NCBI RefSeq assembly: GCF_025685645.1
Contig: NZ_JAGSYF010000003.1
Coordinates: 558,001-622,000, forward strand
DNA length: 64,000 nt
DNA from: Edaphobacter bradus
GTDB lineage: Bacteria > Acidobacteriota > Terriglobia > Terriglobales > Acidobacteriaceae
Reading direction: 5' to 3'
The stretch's first letter is position 1; the number at the start of each line of letters is the position of its first letter. A model generated the notes under the pieces. It did no database searches and was not told the origin of the DNA. It saw nothing but the letters and a program-made list of their open reading frames with translations. Positions 1 through 13,787 of the stretch are shown piece by piece. The position numbers were made by a program, and so were the translations under genes.

Positions 1-28
1 ACAACCCTCTACCCGCAGCGTGCTGTAA

Positions 29-1807
<1,779 letters not shown>

Positions 1808-2119
1808 CTCTTGCCCTTTATGAGATTTCAAATGCGCATCTTTTTTGAACGATCGTAAGCTGACTCCCCGGAACGGATTTAGATCGACAACAAGCGGATC
1901 ATTTCCGAGTGGCCGACAAACCGGACATTGCTCACCGCATGCTCGTTTCTCGTTACTATCCACTAAACGGATCTCAACCGTGGCTCAATGGCGCATTGCC
2001 CTGTTGGCAACAGTTGACATTTCACGGTAACCAGGACAAGTGCAAATCCAAACTGTGGATGCGTCTACTGTGGCCAGCCGCGTTGCGTCAAAGCGATCGC
2101 CTACCGGCCACTCTGGATC
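1808..2119. other. Intergenic region after pyrG
   Basis: About 310 bases between pyrG and the convergent DoxX gene. Small open frames exist on the plus strand, but none has a ribosome binding site or a recognisable product. I see no strong terminator hairpin. Confidence 0.5.
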
Positions 2120-2524
2120 TCATGGGGTTGTACTTGCCTTTTCCGGCAAATGCTGTTGGAGGATTTGAGCAAAGCTGGACCGATAGCGAAGAAAGACGAT
2201 GATCCATGGAGTGGTCACGAGCAACCCTCTACCGATACCGCCCGGATCCATCGTGATGTGGTAGTTCAAAATGTTGACCACGATTGGAGCGAGAATTGCC
2301 AAGGCGAGCGGTACAAAGCGTCCTGCGAGCAGCAGTGTCCCACCGATGATTTGCAACAGAAAGACGAGGGCCATGTAGTGTGAAACGGACACGGCGACGA
2401 GGAACTGGAGAGCCACCGGATTGGCCGGTGGCGGCTGGGGGATGAAATGGAAGAACCCGTTCAGGCCGAAGACGGTGAACAGAAGGCCCAATAAGTAGCG
2501 GAAAACCGTTTCTGCAATTCTCAT
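2120..2524 (-). CDS. DoxX-like small membrane protein
   Basis: A 134-residue protein with four predicted membrane helices, beginning RIAETVFRYLLGLLFTVFGLNG, which is the N-terminal pattern of the DoxX/DoxD-like family. Members are small inner-membrane proteins often linked to redox or quinone stress, but their reaction is usually unknown. It is the last gene of a minus-strand run with an azoreductase (47 bases upstream) and an enoyl-CoA hydratase-like gene, so co-transcription and a shared redox role are plausible. The family assignment rests on the hydrophobic pattern and the motif Gly-Leu-Asn-Gly-Phe. Confidence 0.75.
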   Translation of the reverse strand: MRIAETVFRYLLGLLFTVFGLNGFFHFIPQPPPANPVALQFLVAVSVSHYMALVFLLQIIGGTLLLAGRFVPLALAILAPIVVNILNYHITMDPGGIGRGLLVTTPWIIVFLRYRSSFAQILQQHLPEKASTTP

Positions 2525-2571
2525 CGCTATTCTCCTTGAAAAGTGATGTCAGGGAATTCGTGTACAGGAAT

Positions 2572-3195
2572 TTAGACCACTTGCGTGGAAACAGCTTCGA
2601 CGAAGGGTTGCAGGAACGCCGCGCGATCGGCGCCCGCGGATCGAAGACTCGCAGTTCCACCAGCATTAATGAAGATGGTCTGCGTAACGCCAAGGAATGC
2701 GGAGACTGCGCGGAGATAAGGTTCGATGAAGTTCAATGCGGCAAACGGGCTTCCCGCATCGTATTTCTGGCCGGAAGCGACGAGGAATGTCGCCTTTTTA
2801 CGCTCCAGCAAGCCTTTCGGCTTTCCTTCAGCGTAAGTGAATGTCTTGCCCACGCGGGCAATTAGATCGATCCAGAGCTTCGCTGTGGAAGGAATGCTGA
2901 AGTTGTGCATGGGCACACCAATCACGTATTCATCTGCTGCTTCGAGTTCCGCGATCAACGTGTCCGACAGTTCGAGGATCTGCTTATGCTCCGGGCTGCG
3001 ACGTTCTTCCGGCGTATAAGCGGCCAACACCCATTGCGCGGTCACGGGCACAAGTTGAGTTTGGTTCAGATCCCTGGAAATCACCCTTGCGTCCGGATGG
3101 AGAGCCTTCCATCTCTGTACGAACTCTTCAGTTAGCTGACGCGAAACCGAGTTTTGAAACATCGGGCTGGAATCTACACGTAACAAAGTTGGCAT
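2572..3195 (-). CDS. azoR: FMN-dependent NADH-azoreductase / quinone reductase
   Basis: A flavodoxin-fold oxidoreductase that reduces quinones and azo compounds with NADH. The 207-residue product begins MPTLLRVDSSPMFQNSVSR, the usual AzoR start with the FMN phosphate loop (SSP..S.S). The segment VIGVPMHNFSIPSTAKLWID carries the flavin-ring-binding PMHNFxIP signature, followed by GKTFTYxxGxPxGL. The frame extends upstream to 3306, but the ATG at 3195 fits the family length and follows a purine-rich stretch. It lies between DoxX and an enoyl-CoA hydratase-like gene on the same strand, all divergent from a LysR regulator. Confidence 0.9.
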   Translation of the reverse strand: MPTLLRVDSSPMFQNSVSRQLTEEFVQRWKALHPDARVISRDLNQTQLVPVTAQWVLAAYTPEERRSPEHKQILELSDTLIAELEAADEYVIGVPMHNFSIPSTAKLWIDLIARVGKTFTYAEGKPKGLLERKKATFLVASGQKYDAGSPFAALNFIEPYLRAVSAFLGVTQTIFINAGGTASLRSAGADRAAFLQPFVEAVSTQVV

Positions 3196-3328
3196 AGCTG
3201 TTTCTCTCCTTGGAAGATGCAGTGATAAAAATCGATTTGCAAAAATGTTCGCGTAACTGGCTTCACACGCTTTAGCTCTTATCTCCTTACTGCGCGACCG
3301 CTGCACGCGATCCAGAACGCCCTGCGCT

Positions 3329-4156
3329 TCACCGATTGTTGAAGATGATTTCCGTCGGCGGGACGCCGCGCTCTATGGACTCTGCCCTATTCTGGATACC
3401 TCGGGTGCAATCCTCGGTATCGAAGAGATTCGTGACAACTTCGAGCATCATGGCGTCGGCCGCCGGGATACCGCCAAACGTCCAGGCCTTGAGCAGTATG
3501 CGAGTCGCCGCGTAGGACTTCGTTGGCCCGATCGCCAGTTTCTGTGCCAACTCTTCGACTGTCTGGGCAAGTTCGGCTTCCGGGACCACATGTGTCGCGA
3601 TCCCAAGTTGGCCGGCCACTGGAGCTGGAATGGGTTCTGCGAGCATCACCATGCGCGACGCCCGTCCCCAACCGACCCGCTCAGCCAGACGCGGCAGCCC
3701 TCCTGCGGCCGGCACCATTCCCGCAATCACCTCGACGCTGCGAAAGACGGTGTTCTCCGCCGCAACGATGAGATCGCAGGTGAGGGCAAGCTCGAAGCCG
3801 CAGGCAAACGTGACACCCTGGACAGCCGCGATGGTCGGTACCTTTAAAGCTTCGATCGCGCGGAGGGAAAGATTGATTTCCGCGATAAAGGTGCGGAACC
3901 GATTCACATCCCTATGGGTCCACTCCCGCAGGTCGGAGCCGAAGCTGAAGTTGGGTCCTTCCGACTGGACCACCAGAACACGGATGTCACTTTCGCTCGC
4001 GTCATGGACCGCCTGCCGTAGATATTCCGAAAATTGGCTATCGATGAGGTTATGGGGCGGGTTCGCGAGGACTATGCGTCCAATTGGGCCCTGGCGTTCG
4101 AAGCGAACGCTTTTCAAATCTTCTTCTTCCGGTACTTCAAAGTATGCAACTGACAT
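3329..4156 (-). CDS. Enoyl-CoA hydratase/isomerase family protein
   Basis: A crotonase-fold protein of 275 residues. It has the substrate-binding block LTCDLIVAAENTVFRSVEV and the oxyanion-hole region around residues 60-120 (FSFGSDLREW, then VQGVTFACGFELALTCD). Crotonases act on acyl-CoA thioesters as hydratases, isomerases or hydrolases. The specific substrate cannot be read from the sequence, and the first catalytic Glu position is not obvious, so a non-hydratase activity is possible. It is the first gene of the minus-strand run with azoR and doxX, and starts 115 bases from the divergent LysR gene that probably controls it. Confidence 0.85.
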   Translation of the reverse strand: MSVAYFEVPEEEDLKSVRFERQGPIGRIVLANPPHNLIDSQFSEYLRQAVHDASESDIRVLVVQSEGPNFSFGSDLREWTHRDVNRFRTFIAEINLSLRAIEALKVPTIAAVQGVTFACGFELALTCDLIVAAENTVFRSVEVIAGMVPAAGGLPRLAERVGWGRASRMVMLAEPIPAPVAGQLGIATHVVPEAELAQTVEELAQKLAIGPTKSYAATRILLKAWTFGGIPAADAMMLEVVTNLFDTEDCTRGIQNRAESIERGVPPTEIIFNNR

Positions 4157-4271
4157 ACGTTCCTCCTGCTCATTTCGCCACGTTCCTTGGCGTTGTAGTG
4201 TTCAAGATTCGTCTGCCCAGTAATAAGGTGTGGTACTTTGTTCCTGTCATCCTGATAGGTAGGAAATATCA
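4157..4271. promoter_or_regulatory. Divergent promoter region of the LysR gene and the hydratase-azoR-doxX run
   Basis: A 115-base space between two divergently transcribed genes, AT-richer than its flanks. LysR regulators commonly bind such a shared control region and regulate both sides. I did not find one unambiguous T-N11-A operator, so the role is inferred from layout. Confidence 0.45.
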
Positions 4272-5222
4272 ATGGTGGAACTCAGACATGTGCGGTACTT
4301 CGTCGCAGTTGCCGAGGCCTTGAGCTTTCGGCAGGCAAGCAAACGATTACGTGTTTCCCAACCTTCGCTAAGCGTCCAGATCAAACAACTGGAAGATGAG
4401 CTTGGGGTTTCCCTTTTTCGGCGATCAAAGCGGCGAGTGGAAATCACCCGTGCCGGCGAAGTCTTCTTGTCTGCGGCACGAGAAATCCTGCTGAGACTTC
4501 AGCAAGCATCGGCAGCGGCACTTCATGCCGAGAGTGGTGAGTTGGGAACAATCCGGCTCGGCTTCGTTCCGACTGCGAGCTTCCATATTCTTCCCCGGCT
4601 TCTCGAGAAGATCAGAAGCACTCTTCCTCTCGTCAATGTGGAGCTTAGAGAAGGGTCTGAAGACCTCCAAATCACCGGATTACGTACAGGAACCCTTGAT
4701 GTCTGCGTTGGTCACTTGAGCCGTACCTACGACCAGATCGAGAACATATTGCTGATTCGGGAGCCGCTTGTTCTGGCCCTCCCGAAAGGGCACAGAGCAG
4801 CCCGCAAGAGGGTTGTGGGCATAGGAGACCTTGAAGGCGAGCTCTTCATTATGCCATCGAAGGACGTATTGCCAGGTCCGCATCAAATGATCGCGACGGC
4901 ACTTCTGAAACACCACATATCGCTGGACAGATATCAATTGGCGGAACATTTTCAAACCGGGGTCAACCTCACAAGGGCCGGAGTGGGAATTATGTTTCTT
5001 CCAGCTTCTGCAAAAGACTTTGTTCCCGATGCGGTCGTGTTACGAACTCCAGGTTTTTCTATTGGACCGCTGGACACGTTTGCTCTATGGTCGCGTGGCA
5101 ATGTAGATCCCCTTGTTCACCGCGTCCTCAGCGTTCTCAAGGAAGTCGGGAACGAGTTGTTAGGACAGGCGCATCGTTCGGCACAAGGCCGTGCCGGCGT
5201 TTCTACGCGCCTATTCCGCTGA
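4272..5222 (+). CDS. LysR-family transcriptional regulator
   Basis: A 316-residue LysR-type regulator. The N-terminal winged helix-turn-helix is at residues 3-60 (ELRHVRYFVAVAEALSFRQA, then RLRVSQPSLSVQIKQLEDEL). The periplasmic-binding-protein-like effector domain starts near residue 90 (GTIRLGFVPTASFHILPRLL). The effector is unknown. It is divergent from the enoyl-CoA hydratase-like/azoR/doxX run, which by the usual rule for this family is its likely target. The product continues to a Pro/Arg-rich end slightly longer than typical. Confidence 0.93.
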   Translation: MVELRHVRYFVAVAEALSFRQASKRLRVSQPSLSVQIKQLEDELGVSLFRRSKRRVEITRAGEVFLSAAREILLRLQQASAAALHAESGELGTIRLGFVPTASFHILPRLLEKIRSTLPLVNVELREGSEDLQITGLRTGTLDVCVGHLSRTYDQIENILLIREPLVLALPKGHRAARKRVVGIGDLEGELFIMPSKDVLPGPHQMIATALLKHHISLDRYQLAEHFQTGVNLTRAGVGIMFLPASAKDFVPDAVVLRTPGFSIGPLDTFALWSRGNVDPLVHRVLSVLKEVGNELLGQAHRSAQGRAGVSTRLFR

Positions 5223-5384
5223 CTCAGACCGAGCGGGCCAACTCACCATCGAGAACCGTACGCGGGAAATGTATCGGAAAACGGGCGCATTATCGCCGAT
5301 GCACTCATCGAGATTCTGCCTAACTCGGCGTTCTGGACGTATTACCGGCAACTCGGAAACCGCCCCACACCCGAATTTCCAACA

Positions 5385-5692
5385 AAATCGCATGTCAAGC
5401 CTTATATCCCGCAATCAAAGTCATTCCAAATCCATAAGCGCCACAAAAACATAAACTTCCATGCCAAAAATAAACACCACCGAAGTGGCAGAACAGTTTC
5501 CACCTATTCGTTAAAATAAAATCAGCAACAAAAGTAAAGGGCAGAGCCGGGCATTCCAAGCCCGGCCTTATCTCTTTTAAAATCAATATTTTGACCGATA
5601 AACCCTTTAGATGGAATACTTTACACGCAAAGTCCGGGGCTAAACAACATGGATTCAATACTTTACACAAAACAGAGGGGGGGTTCCCCCCC
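5385..5692 (+). repeat. Dispersed intergenic repeat, copy 1
   Basis: A composite non-coding block that shares its parts, in the same order, with 25441-25721. It opens with the motif AAAATCGCRTGTCAAGCC (5385-5402), then has an AT-rich stretch, a GC hairpin followed by a T-rich tract, and two copies of AATACTTTACA (5615-5625 and 5657-5667). It ends in a perfect seven-base G/C hairpin with a TT loop (5677-5692). Both copies precede a plus-strand gene coding for an N-terminally membrane-anchored protein. No open frame explains the conservation. Confidence 0.6.
5546..5573 (+). terminator. Rho-independent terminator-like hairpin in repeat copy 1
   Basis: A perfect seven-base stem GCCGGGC/GCCCGGC (5546-5566) with a seven-base loop, followed by a T-rich run ending in TTTT. 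It lies downstream of the LysR gene on the same strand and could end that transcript. Confidence 0.6.
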
Positions 5693-5765
5693 TGAAACGG
5701 CTCATACCAGGAAGCATCGGCTCATCCACTTCCACCTCTTGTAACCGGAGGGCATCGAAACCAGC

Positions 5766-6440
5766 ATGGCCCGGCAATACCACTACGGCGAAAGATACAG
5801 ATACGACGAAAGGTCTTCTGGCTCGTTCTTCGCCTATCTGCTGGCCTTGATCCTCGGCGCAGCGGCGATGGGAGTCTTCATCCGCCACGCGACCACCGGC
5901 TTCCTCGCCCGCGTCTCCGACAAGATCACTGGCCGTGCGACTACCTACGAGACCTCAGTTCCCGCCGTCGTCCAGAAGATCCAGCGTCTCAACCGCCTCG
6001 AAACCGTCGTCTACTCGATCGACACTGTCGTCGAGGGCGCAAAGTCCAGCCCGGTCCTCCCCGATCTCCTCGCCGGCGACCGCATCCTGCTCGTCGTCCA
6101 CGGCCAGTCCATCGCCGGAATCGATCTCTCGCAGCTCAAGCCCGAAGACGTCCGCATCACTGAAGACAACGGCAGCCGGACCATCCACGTCACGCTGCCC
6201 GCCTCGCAGCTCTTCGTCACGACCATCGACAACCAGCACACCCGCGTCTACGCCCGCTCCACCGGCCTGCTGGTTCCCGTCGATCAGAACCTCGAGTCCG
6301 ACACCCGCGCCAAGGCCCAGCAGCAGCTCCAGCAGGCCGCGCTCTCCGACGGCATCCTCGACGCCGCCCGCAAGAACGCCCGCGCCACCGTCACGACGCT
6401 GCTCTACAGCCTCGGCTTCAATCAGGTCGACGTCAATTAG
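5766..6440 (+). CDS. DUF4230 family membrane-anchored protein
   Basis: A 224-residue protein with one membrane helix near residues 22-43 and a long extracytoplasmic domain containing QKIQRLNRLETVVYSIDTVV and a VLPDLLAGDRILLVVHGQ block, which match DUF4230. The function of the family is unknown. The start ATG follows a GGAGGGCATCGAAACCAGC leader. The upstream region is the composite repeat at 5385-5692. The next gene is a small membrane protein 180 bases away. Confidence 0.8.
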   Translation: MARQYHYGERYRYDERSSGSFFAYLLALILGAAAMGVFIRHATTGFLARVSDKITGRATTYETSVPAVVQKIQRLNRLETVVYSIDTVVEGAKSSPVLPDLLAGDRILLVVHGQSIAGIDLSQLKPEDVRITEDNGSRTIHVTLPASQLFVTTIDNQHTRVYARSTGLLVPVDQNLESDTRAKAQQQLQQAALSDGILDAARKNARATVTTLLYSLGFNQVDVN

Positions 6441-6622
6441 CCAGAGCAATCAATACCGAGCGCATAACTTTGCAGACTGAGCCACGCCGCTCAATCTTTC
6501 CGTAACCAAAAGGCTTGCCCCGCGTCCAATCAATAGAGGTGCGTAGTATCACCGAAGAGTCCGGCTGGCTCCCACCAATGGGCTATCTGTTATCTCCCAG
6601 TGACCTGCGCTATCATCTGGCT

Positions 6623-6904
6623 ATGACGGCGTTCTCAAAATACCGCATCTTTGGTGGAGATGACGCGGGGTCACCCTCCGAAGATACCGCTACGCAGCAG
6701 CTTCCTTTTCCTGAAGACGAAGAAGAGGAATCCACGCTGATCAAGACAGTCGGCTGGGTCTCCGCCGGCCTCGGCGCGGTAGCTCTCGGCCTCTTCATCG
6801 GACGCGAACTCCGTCAGCGCTACGAGTTCAACCGCAGAACTCCCTACGACTTCTACTCGCACTCCGGCGACGAGAAGGACGTCGACGTCGGCATCGGCAT
6901 CTAG
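6623..6904 (+). CDS. Small acidic single-pass membrane protein
   Basis: A 93-residue protein. It has an acidic N-terminal half (LPFPEDEEEESTLIK), one hydrophobic helix (TVGWVSAGLGAVALGLFIGR) and a charged tail. I chose the ATG at 6623 because the upstream part of the frame, from 6515, reads like non-coding sequence. I do not recognise a family. It sits between the DUF4230 gene and an FkbM methyltransferase on the same strand. Confidence 0.6.
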   Translation: MTAFSKYRIFGGDDAGSPSEDTATQQLPFPEDEEEESTLIKTVGWVSAGLGAVALGLFIGRELRQRYEFNRRTPYDFYSHSGDEKDVDVGIGI

Positions 6905-7036
6905 TCTGAACTCCTCTGCTGGCCAACCTGGCAAGAAGTCACAAGCATATGGGCCGTCTGTTTTTTGCACCCTTTTGTTAATTGTGCAGTAGGATAGCCT
7001 TCTGGAACTCCTGCAGCCGAACACGGGGAGAGCTTG

Positions 7037-7917
7037 ATGACGACTGCAATTGAAAAACTTACTTCTACCCCCGTAGGTAAGCTCCTCTACAAGACGGTGC
7101 AGCCGTTTGTTCACGGAGCCCGCCATCTCGCCCATCCTGGCATCCCCAACGAACAAACCATTACCAAAGTCGCCTATCGGGGCCGGACTATCTCGATCCG
7201 CCATCGGCGCTGGAGCGCAAGCGACGTCCTCGCAATTCAGCAGTGCTTCGAAAAGCAGCAGTACGACATGCCCGCCGGCGCGCACGGAGAGCAGATACAA
7301 CGCGTCTACCGACAGATCATCGCCTCCGGACGCAAGCCGCTCATCATCGACTGCGGCGCCAACATCGGCGCCAGCATCACCTGGTTCGCCGCGCGCTATC
7401 CTGAGGCCCACATTGTCGGAATCGAACCCGCGCCCGACAACTTTGAGTTTCTGCAACTCAACTGCGCCGGCCTCGATGTTGATCTCAGGCAGGCCGGAAT
7501 CGGCCCAGAAGACGGTCACGCCTATATCGGCGGCAGCGGAGGCGAAATGGGCTATTGCATCACCGACAGTGGAATACCGGTCGATATCGTGTCGATCGGT
7601 ACTCTGCTTGCCTCCAAGCCAGAGTCGCAATATGCGCCATTCCTCCTCAAACTTGATATCGAGGGCTCTGAAAAATCACTCTTCGCCGGCGACTGCACCA
7701 GCATCAACCACTTCCCCCTCATCATCCTGGAGCCGCACGACTGGGCGTTCCCCGGACAGCTCTGTTCCCGCGGATTCTTTCGCTTTCACGTCGCTGCCGG
7801 ACGCGATTTTTGCATGAATGAGGAAAACGTAGGTTCCATCGCTCTCGAGGGACCTCTCAGCGACCCTGGCTTCGCAGATGCAGCTGCAGCAGACAATGAA
7901 GCTGCCGGACGTTCGCG

Positions 7918-7921
<4 letters not shown>
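7037..7921 (+). CDS. FkbM-family SAM-dependent methyltransferase
   Basis: A 294-residue methyltransferase. The AdoMet-binding motif I is PLIIDCGANIGASITWFAAR near residue 100, followed by the acidic motif VGIEPAPDNFEFLQLN and the LLKLDIEGSEKSLF segment that marks the FkbM family (O-methylation of sugars or small molecules). The acceptor is unknown. A GGGGAG ribosome binding site lies just before the start, where TTG at 7034 and ATG at 7037 are in the same frame; I prefer ATG. The stop codon overlaps the TTG start of the next gene, so the two are probably translationally coupled. Confidence 0.9.
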
Positions 7922-10893
<2,972 letters not shown>

Positions 10894-10933
10894 CGCCGGC
10901 AGTTCCGCGCGTTTCACGAGCTCCAGGGACGCC

Positions 10934-11614
10934 TCAGGCCGACCGTGTCTGACGCGACTTCAGATCGCTCAACAAGCTCTCAATCTTGTCCTCTCTCTCA
11001 AGCTTGCGGAAGCGGTCGTCGAGCGAATCGGCTGCGAGATCATCGTCCAGTAGCGCCCTGGCCGCCGCATTCTCCGCCTCGCTCCCCATCACCTTCATCC
11101 GCATGCGATCGATAGGCTGCGTGAAGCTCTTGCTCTCAACCTCGGAGCGCGCCGTGTTTGCTTTACCAACCGCCCGCGCGCGGCGCTGCTGGGCAATCAG
11201 CAATTCGCAGCGAGCCTCGGTCTCCTTTAGCTTCTGCTGCAGCTTGTTGTAGTTCGAGCGCATAAGCTCCGCCTCCACACGCTGGTCTTCAATCTGCTGC
11301 GCAAAGCCCGCTGAAAGCTGCTGATGCGACAGCCTTCGGTCCAGCGCTGCTCGCGCCAGATCATCCTGCCCCTTGCTCACAGCAAGCTCCGCCTTGCGCT
11401 GCCAACTCTCTGCAGCCTCATCGTGCTCCTTCCTCTTCCCCTCCAGCAGATGCTGATCGGCAATCGCAATGGCAACCTGCGTCTTCACCTGAAGCAGTTG
11501 GTTCTCCATATCCAGCAGAAGCTGCTTCAGCATCTTCTCCGGATCCTCGGCCTTGTCGATCAGGTCGTTCACATTCGCGCGAAGTAGTGTGGAAACTCGT
11601 TCGAGCAGTGCCAT
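10934..11614 (-). CDS. pspA: PspA/IM30-family membrane stress protein
   Basis: A 226-residue, almost entirely helical coiled-coil protein starting MALLERVSTLLRANVNDLID and continuing KAEDPEKMLKQLLLDMENQL, the PspA/Vipp1 signature. Such proteins assemble on the inner membrane when it is damaged and help keep the proton gradient. It is the last gene of a minus-strand operon: HTH regulator, NfeD-like, SPFH/flotillin, PspA, with 65 bases to the SPFH gene. The start MALLERVS was chosen over an upstream in-frame start because it matches the family. A GGAG-type site precedes it. Confidence 0.93.
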   Translation of the reverse strand: MALLERVSTLLRANVNDLIDKAEDPEKMLKQLLLDMENQLLQVKTQVAIAIADQHLLEGKRKEHDEAAESWQRKAELAVSKGQDDLARAALDRRLSHQQLSAGFAQQIEDQRVEAELMRSNYNKLQQKLKETEARCELLIAQQRRARAVGKANTARSEVESKSFTQPIDRMRMKVMGSEAENAAARALLDDDLAADSLDDRFRKLEREDKIESLLSDLKSRQTRSA

Positions 11615-11679
11615 GGCGATTCTCCTTCTTTTCATGCTGTGGTGCTGCGGCGCCCCTCGCAGAACCGCCGCAACACGCG

Positions 11680-13101
11680 TTACTGATTAGCTGGCCCATT
11701 GCCGTCTCCGCGGGGTCTCATGGCCTTGATGTTGCCCATAAGCTCCTGCAGTTTCATGCCGGAGAGCGCCTCGAACAACGCAGGCACCTGCGCCGCGATC
11801 TTAGTGATGTCTCCCGTCAGCTTGTTCGCGCCAATCGTGTTATCTCCGCCAGTCGAGACGATGGTGATCTTGTCCACCTTCGCCAGCGGCTCCGACATCG
11901 CGCGCACAACATCAGCCATATTGGTGATCAGCCGATCGACGACCGCAGCCTGCGACCACTCCTGGTATGCCTCGGCCTTCACGTTCATCGCCTTGGCCTC
12001 GGCCTCACCCTTCTGGAAGATGATGGCAGCTTCAGCCTCGCCCTGCGCACGAATCGCGGCAGCGCGTCCCTCTGCCTCAATCGTCAGGCGCGAACGCTCC
12101 GCAGCCGCAATGTTCTCCACGCACTGCTTCTCAATCTCGGCCTGCTTCAGCACTGAAGCAATCAACTCCTTCTCATGGCGCAGAATCTCAGCCTCCTGTA
12201 CCTTGATCTGCTGCTCCTTCTCGACCTGCTGCACCTTCACCTGCTCCGCGACAACCTGCTGCTGCATCACGTTCGTCTGGATCTCGTAGGCTTTGTCGGC
12301 ATGCGCCTGCTGACGTTTGCTCTGCTCCATGAACTGCGCCTTCTGGATATCCAGATCGCGCTGCGCCTCGGCCTGTTTCGCCAGCGACGCCGTCTCCGCG
12401 ATCACGCGCTCCTGGTCGGCCGCGGCCTTCGCCACCGCGGCCTCGCGCAAAGCAACTGCGCGGCGAATCGCCGTGTCGCGCTCCGCTTCAGCGGCAGCAA
12501 TCTCTGCATCACGGCGAATGCGCGCAATATCAGGCCGTCCCATGTTCGTGATGTACTCGTTCTGATCGCGAACCTCCTTGATCGTGAACGAGATCACCTC
12601 GAGCCCCATCTTGCTCATGTCGTCCGCGCAAGTCGAGCGCATGCGGTCGGCGACCATCTCCGGCTCCTTCACAATCTGCTCCACCGTAAGCTGGCCGATG
12701 ATGCCGCGCAGATGCCCCTCCATCACCAGGCGAATCAGCCCCTCGCGCTCCTGGGGCGTCTTGCTCAGAAACTGCTCCGCCGCCGTAAGAATCGACTCGT
12801 TGTCCGAGCGAACTTTGATCTGCGCGACGGCCTCCACCGTTACCGCAACACCCTGCTTCGTGTAGAGGTCCTGCTTCGGCGCGACGTCGAAGCTCATCAG
12901 CTCCAGCGAGAGCAGCCGCGAGTTCTCGACCACCGGAAAAATCACCGCGCCATGACCGCGAATGATGCGCGGGCCGCGAAAACCGTAGACAATGAGCGCT
13001 TCATTCGGACCAGCCTTGCGAAAGAGCCTCGCCATCAGAGTCATCAGCAGCAGCGTACCGGCGACGGCCAGTCCAACAATGATGTAAATCGGGTTTGTCA
13101 T
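11680..13101 (-). CDS. Flotillin-like SPFH domain protein
   Basis: A 473-residue flotillin. It has an N-terminal membrane hairpin (IIVGLAVAGTLLLMTLMARL), an SPFH/band-7 domain with GPNEALIVYGFRGPRIIRGHG, and a long Ala/Glu/Gln coiled coil from about residue 190 (AEIAAAEAERDTAIRRAVAL onward). The C-terminal oligomerisation part is Gly/Lys-containing. Flotillins organise membrane microdomains, and bacterial operons often pair them with NfeD-like proteins, as here (gene 89 bases upstream). PspA follows 65 bases downstream, pointing to a membrane-integrity role. Confidence 0.93.
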   Translation of the reverse strand: MTNPIYIIVGLAVAGTLLLMTLMARLFRKAGPNEALIVYGFRGPRIIRGHGAVIFPVVENSRLLSLELMSFDVAPKQDLYTKQGVAVTVEAVAQIKVRSDNESILTAAEQFLSKTPQEREGLIRLVMEGHLRGIIGQLTVEQIVKEPEMVADRMRSTCADDMSKMGLEVISFTIKEVRDQNEYITNMGRPDIARIRRDAEIAAAEAERDTAIRRAVALREAAVAKAAADQERVIAETASLAKQAEAQRDLDIQKAQFMEQSKRQQAHADKAYEIQTNVMQQQVVAEQVKVQQVEKEQQIKVQEAEILRHEKELIASVLKQAEIEKQCVENIAAAERSRLTIEAEGRAAAIRAQGEAEAAIIFQKGEAEAKAMNVKAEAYQEWSQAAVVDRLITNMADVVRAMSEPLAKVDKITIVSTGGDNTIGANKLTGDITKIAAQVPALFEALSGMKLQELMGNIKAMRPRGDGNGPANQ

Positions 13102-13190
13102 AACGTTCCTTTGGTTTATGCGGCATGCGCTGCAGTGAGCGCGAATTCCTTCACGCGCTCAACAAGACACCGGGCGAAACAACGATCCCG

Positions 13191-13787
13191 TCAGGTCGGC
13201 GTCTGCGGCTCGTCAAGATCATCCATCTCTGTCCACCGGCGCACCCACGCAATGCCGTGTTCGTAGCGCAGAACCAGCACCTGCGCATCACGCTCGATCG
13301 CCTGCCCGTCCGCAGCTCGCGCAGCGGCACAGCGCCGCGTGCCGTTCAGCGAGAAGAGAATCTCTCCCGTTCCGTTCGCGCGCACAGTCGAACTGACGCG
13401 CGCAACCACACCGCGCATCTCCGTGTCCTCCGGCAGCAGCACGCGCTCACGCGGCAACAGCACCTTCACCAGAAACGCGGAGATCGCCGCGGCCGCAACA
13501 AGCCCGCTTGCGACGGCCAGCAGGAGCACCACCGGCACCAGCATCGTGTGCCGCCGCGTCAGCAGATATCCCGCCCCGCCAAACCAGCACAGAAACGCCA
13601 TGACCGCGAAGACGTTGAACCACGAGACGCTGCTTCCATGCGCATGAAAGCCGCGTGCGTGACCGACATGAAAGTGACCGACGTGAAAGTGGCCGATGTG
13701 CAGGTGCCCAAATCCCCCGGCAAACGAAAGCACGCTGAGGACAAGCCCTACGCCAAAACACGCGAGATAGATCGTCGCCCAGTTCAT
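13191..13787 (-). CDS. NfeD-like membrane protein with a histidine-rich segment
   Basis: A 198-residue membrane protein with three or four hydrophobic helices and a C-terminal OB-like beta domain (LLPEDTEMRGVVARVSSTVR), as in short NfeD/YuaF-type partners of flotillins. Residues 28-50 hold nine histidines in a HxHxGHFHVGH pattern, between the first and second helices. That could bind metal, or simply be a low-complexity expansion. The frame is open further upstream, but the ATG at 13787 overlaps the stop of the HTH regulator as ATGA, which fixes the start. The flotillin gene follows. Confidence 0.8.
   Translation of the reverse strand: MNWATIYLACFGVGLVLSVLSFAGGFGHLHIGHFHVGHFHVGHARGFHAHGSSVSWFNVFAVMAFLCWFGGAGYLLTRRHTMLVPVVLLLAVASGLVAAAAISAFLVKVLLPRERVLLPEDTEMRGVVARVSSTVRANGTGEILFSLNGTRRCAAARAADGQAIERDAQVLVLRYEHGIAWVRRWTEMDDLDEPQTPT

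Noticed and set aside
12175..13266. A 363-codon plus-strand frame opposite the flotillin gene
   Set aside because: Arg/Leu/His-rich antisense shadow of the coiled coil; no start signal.
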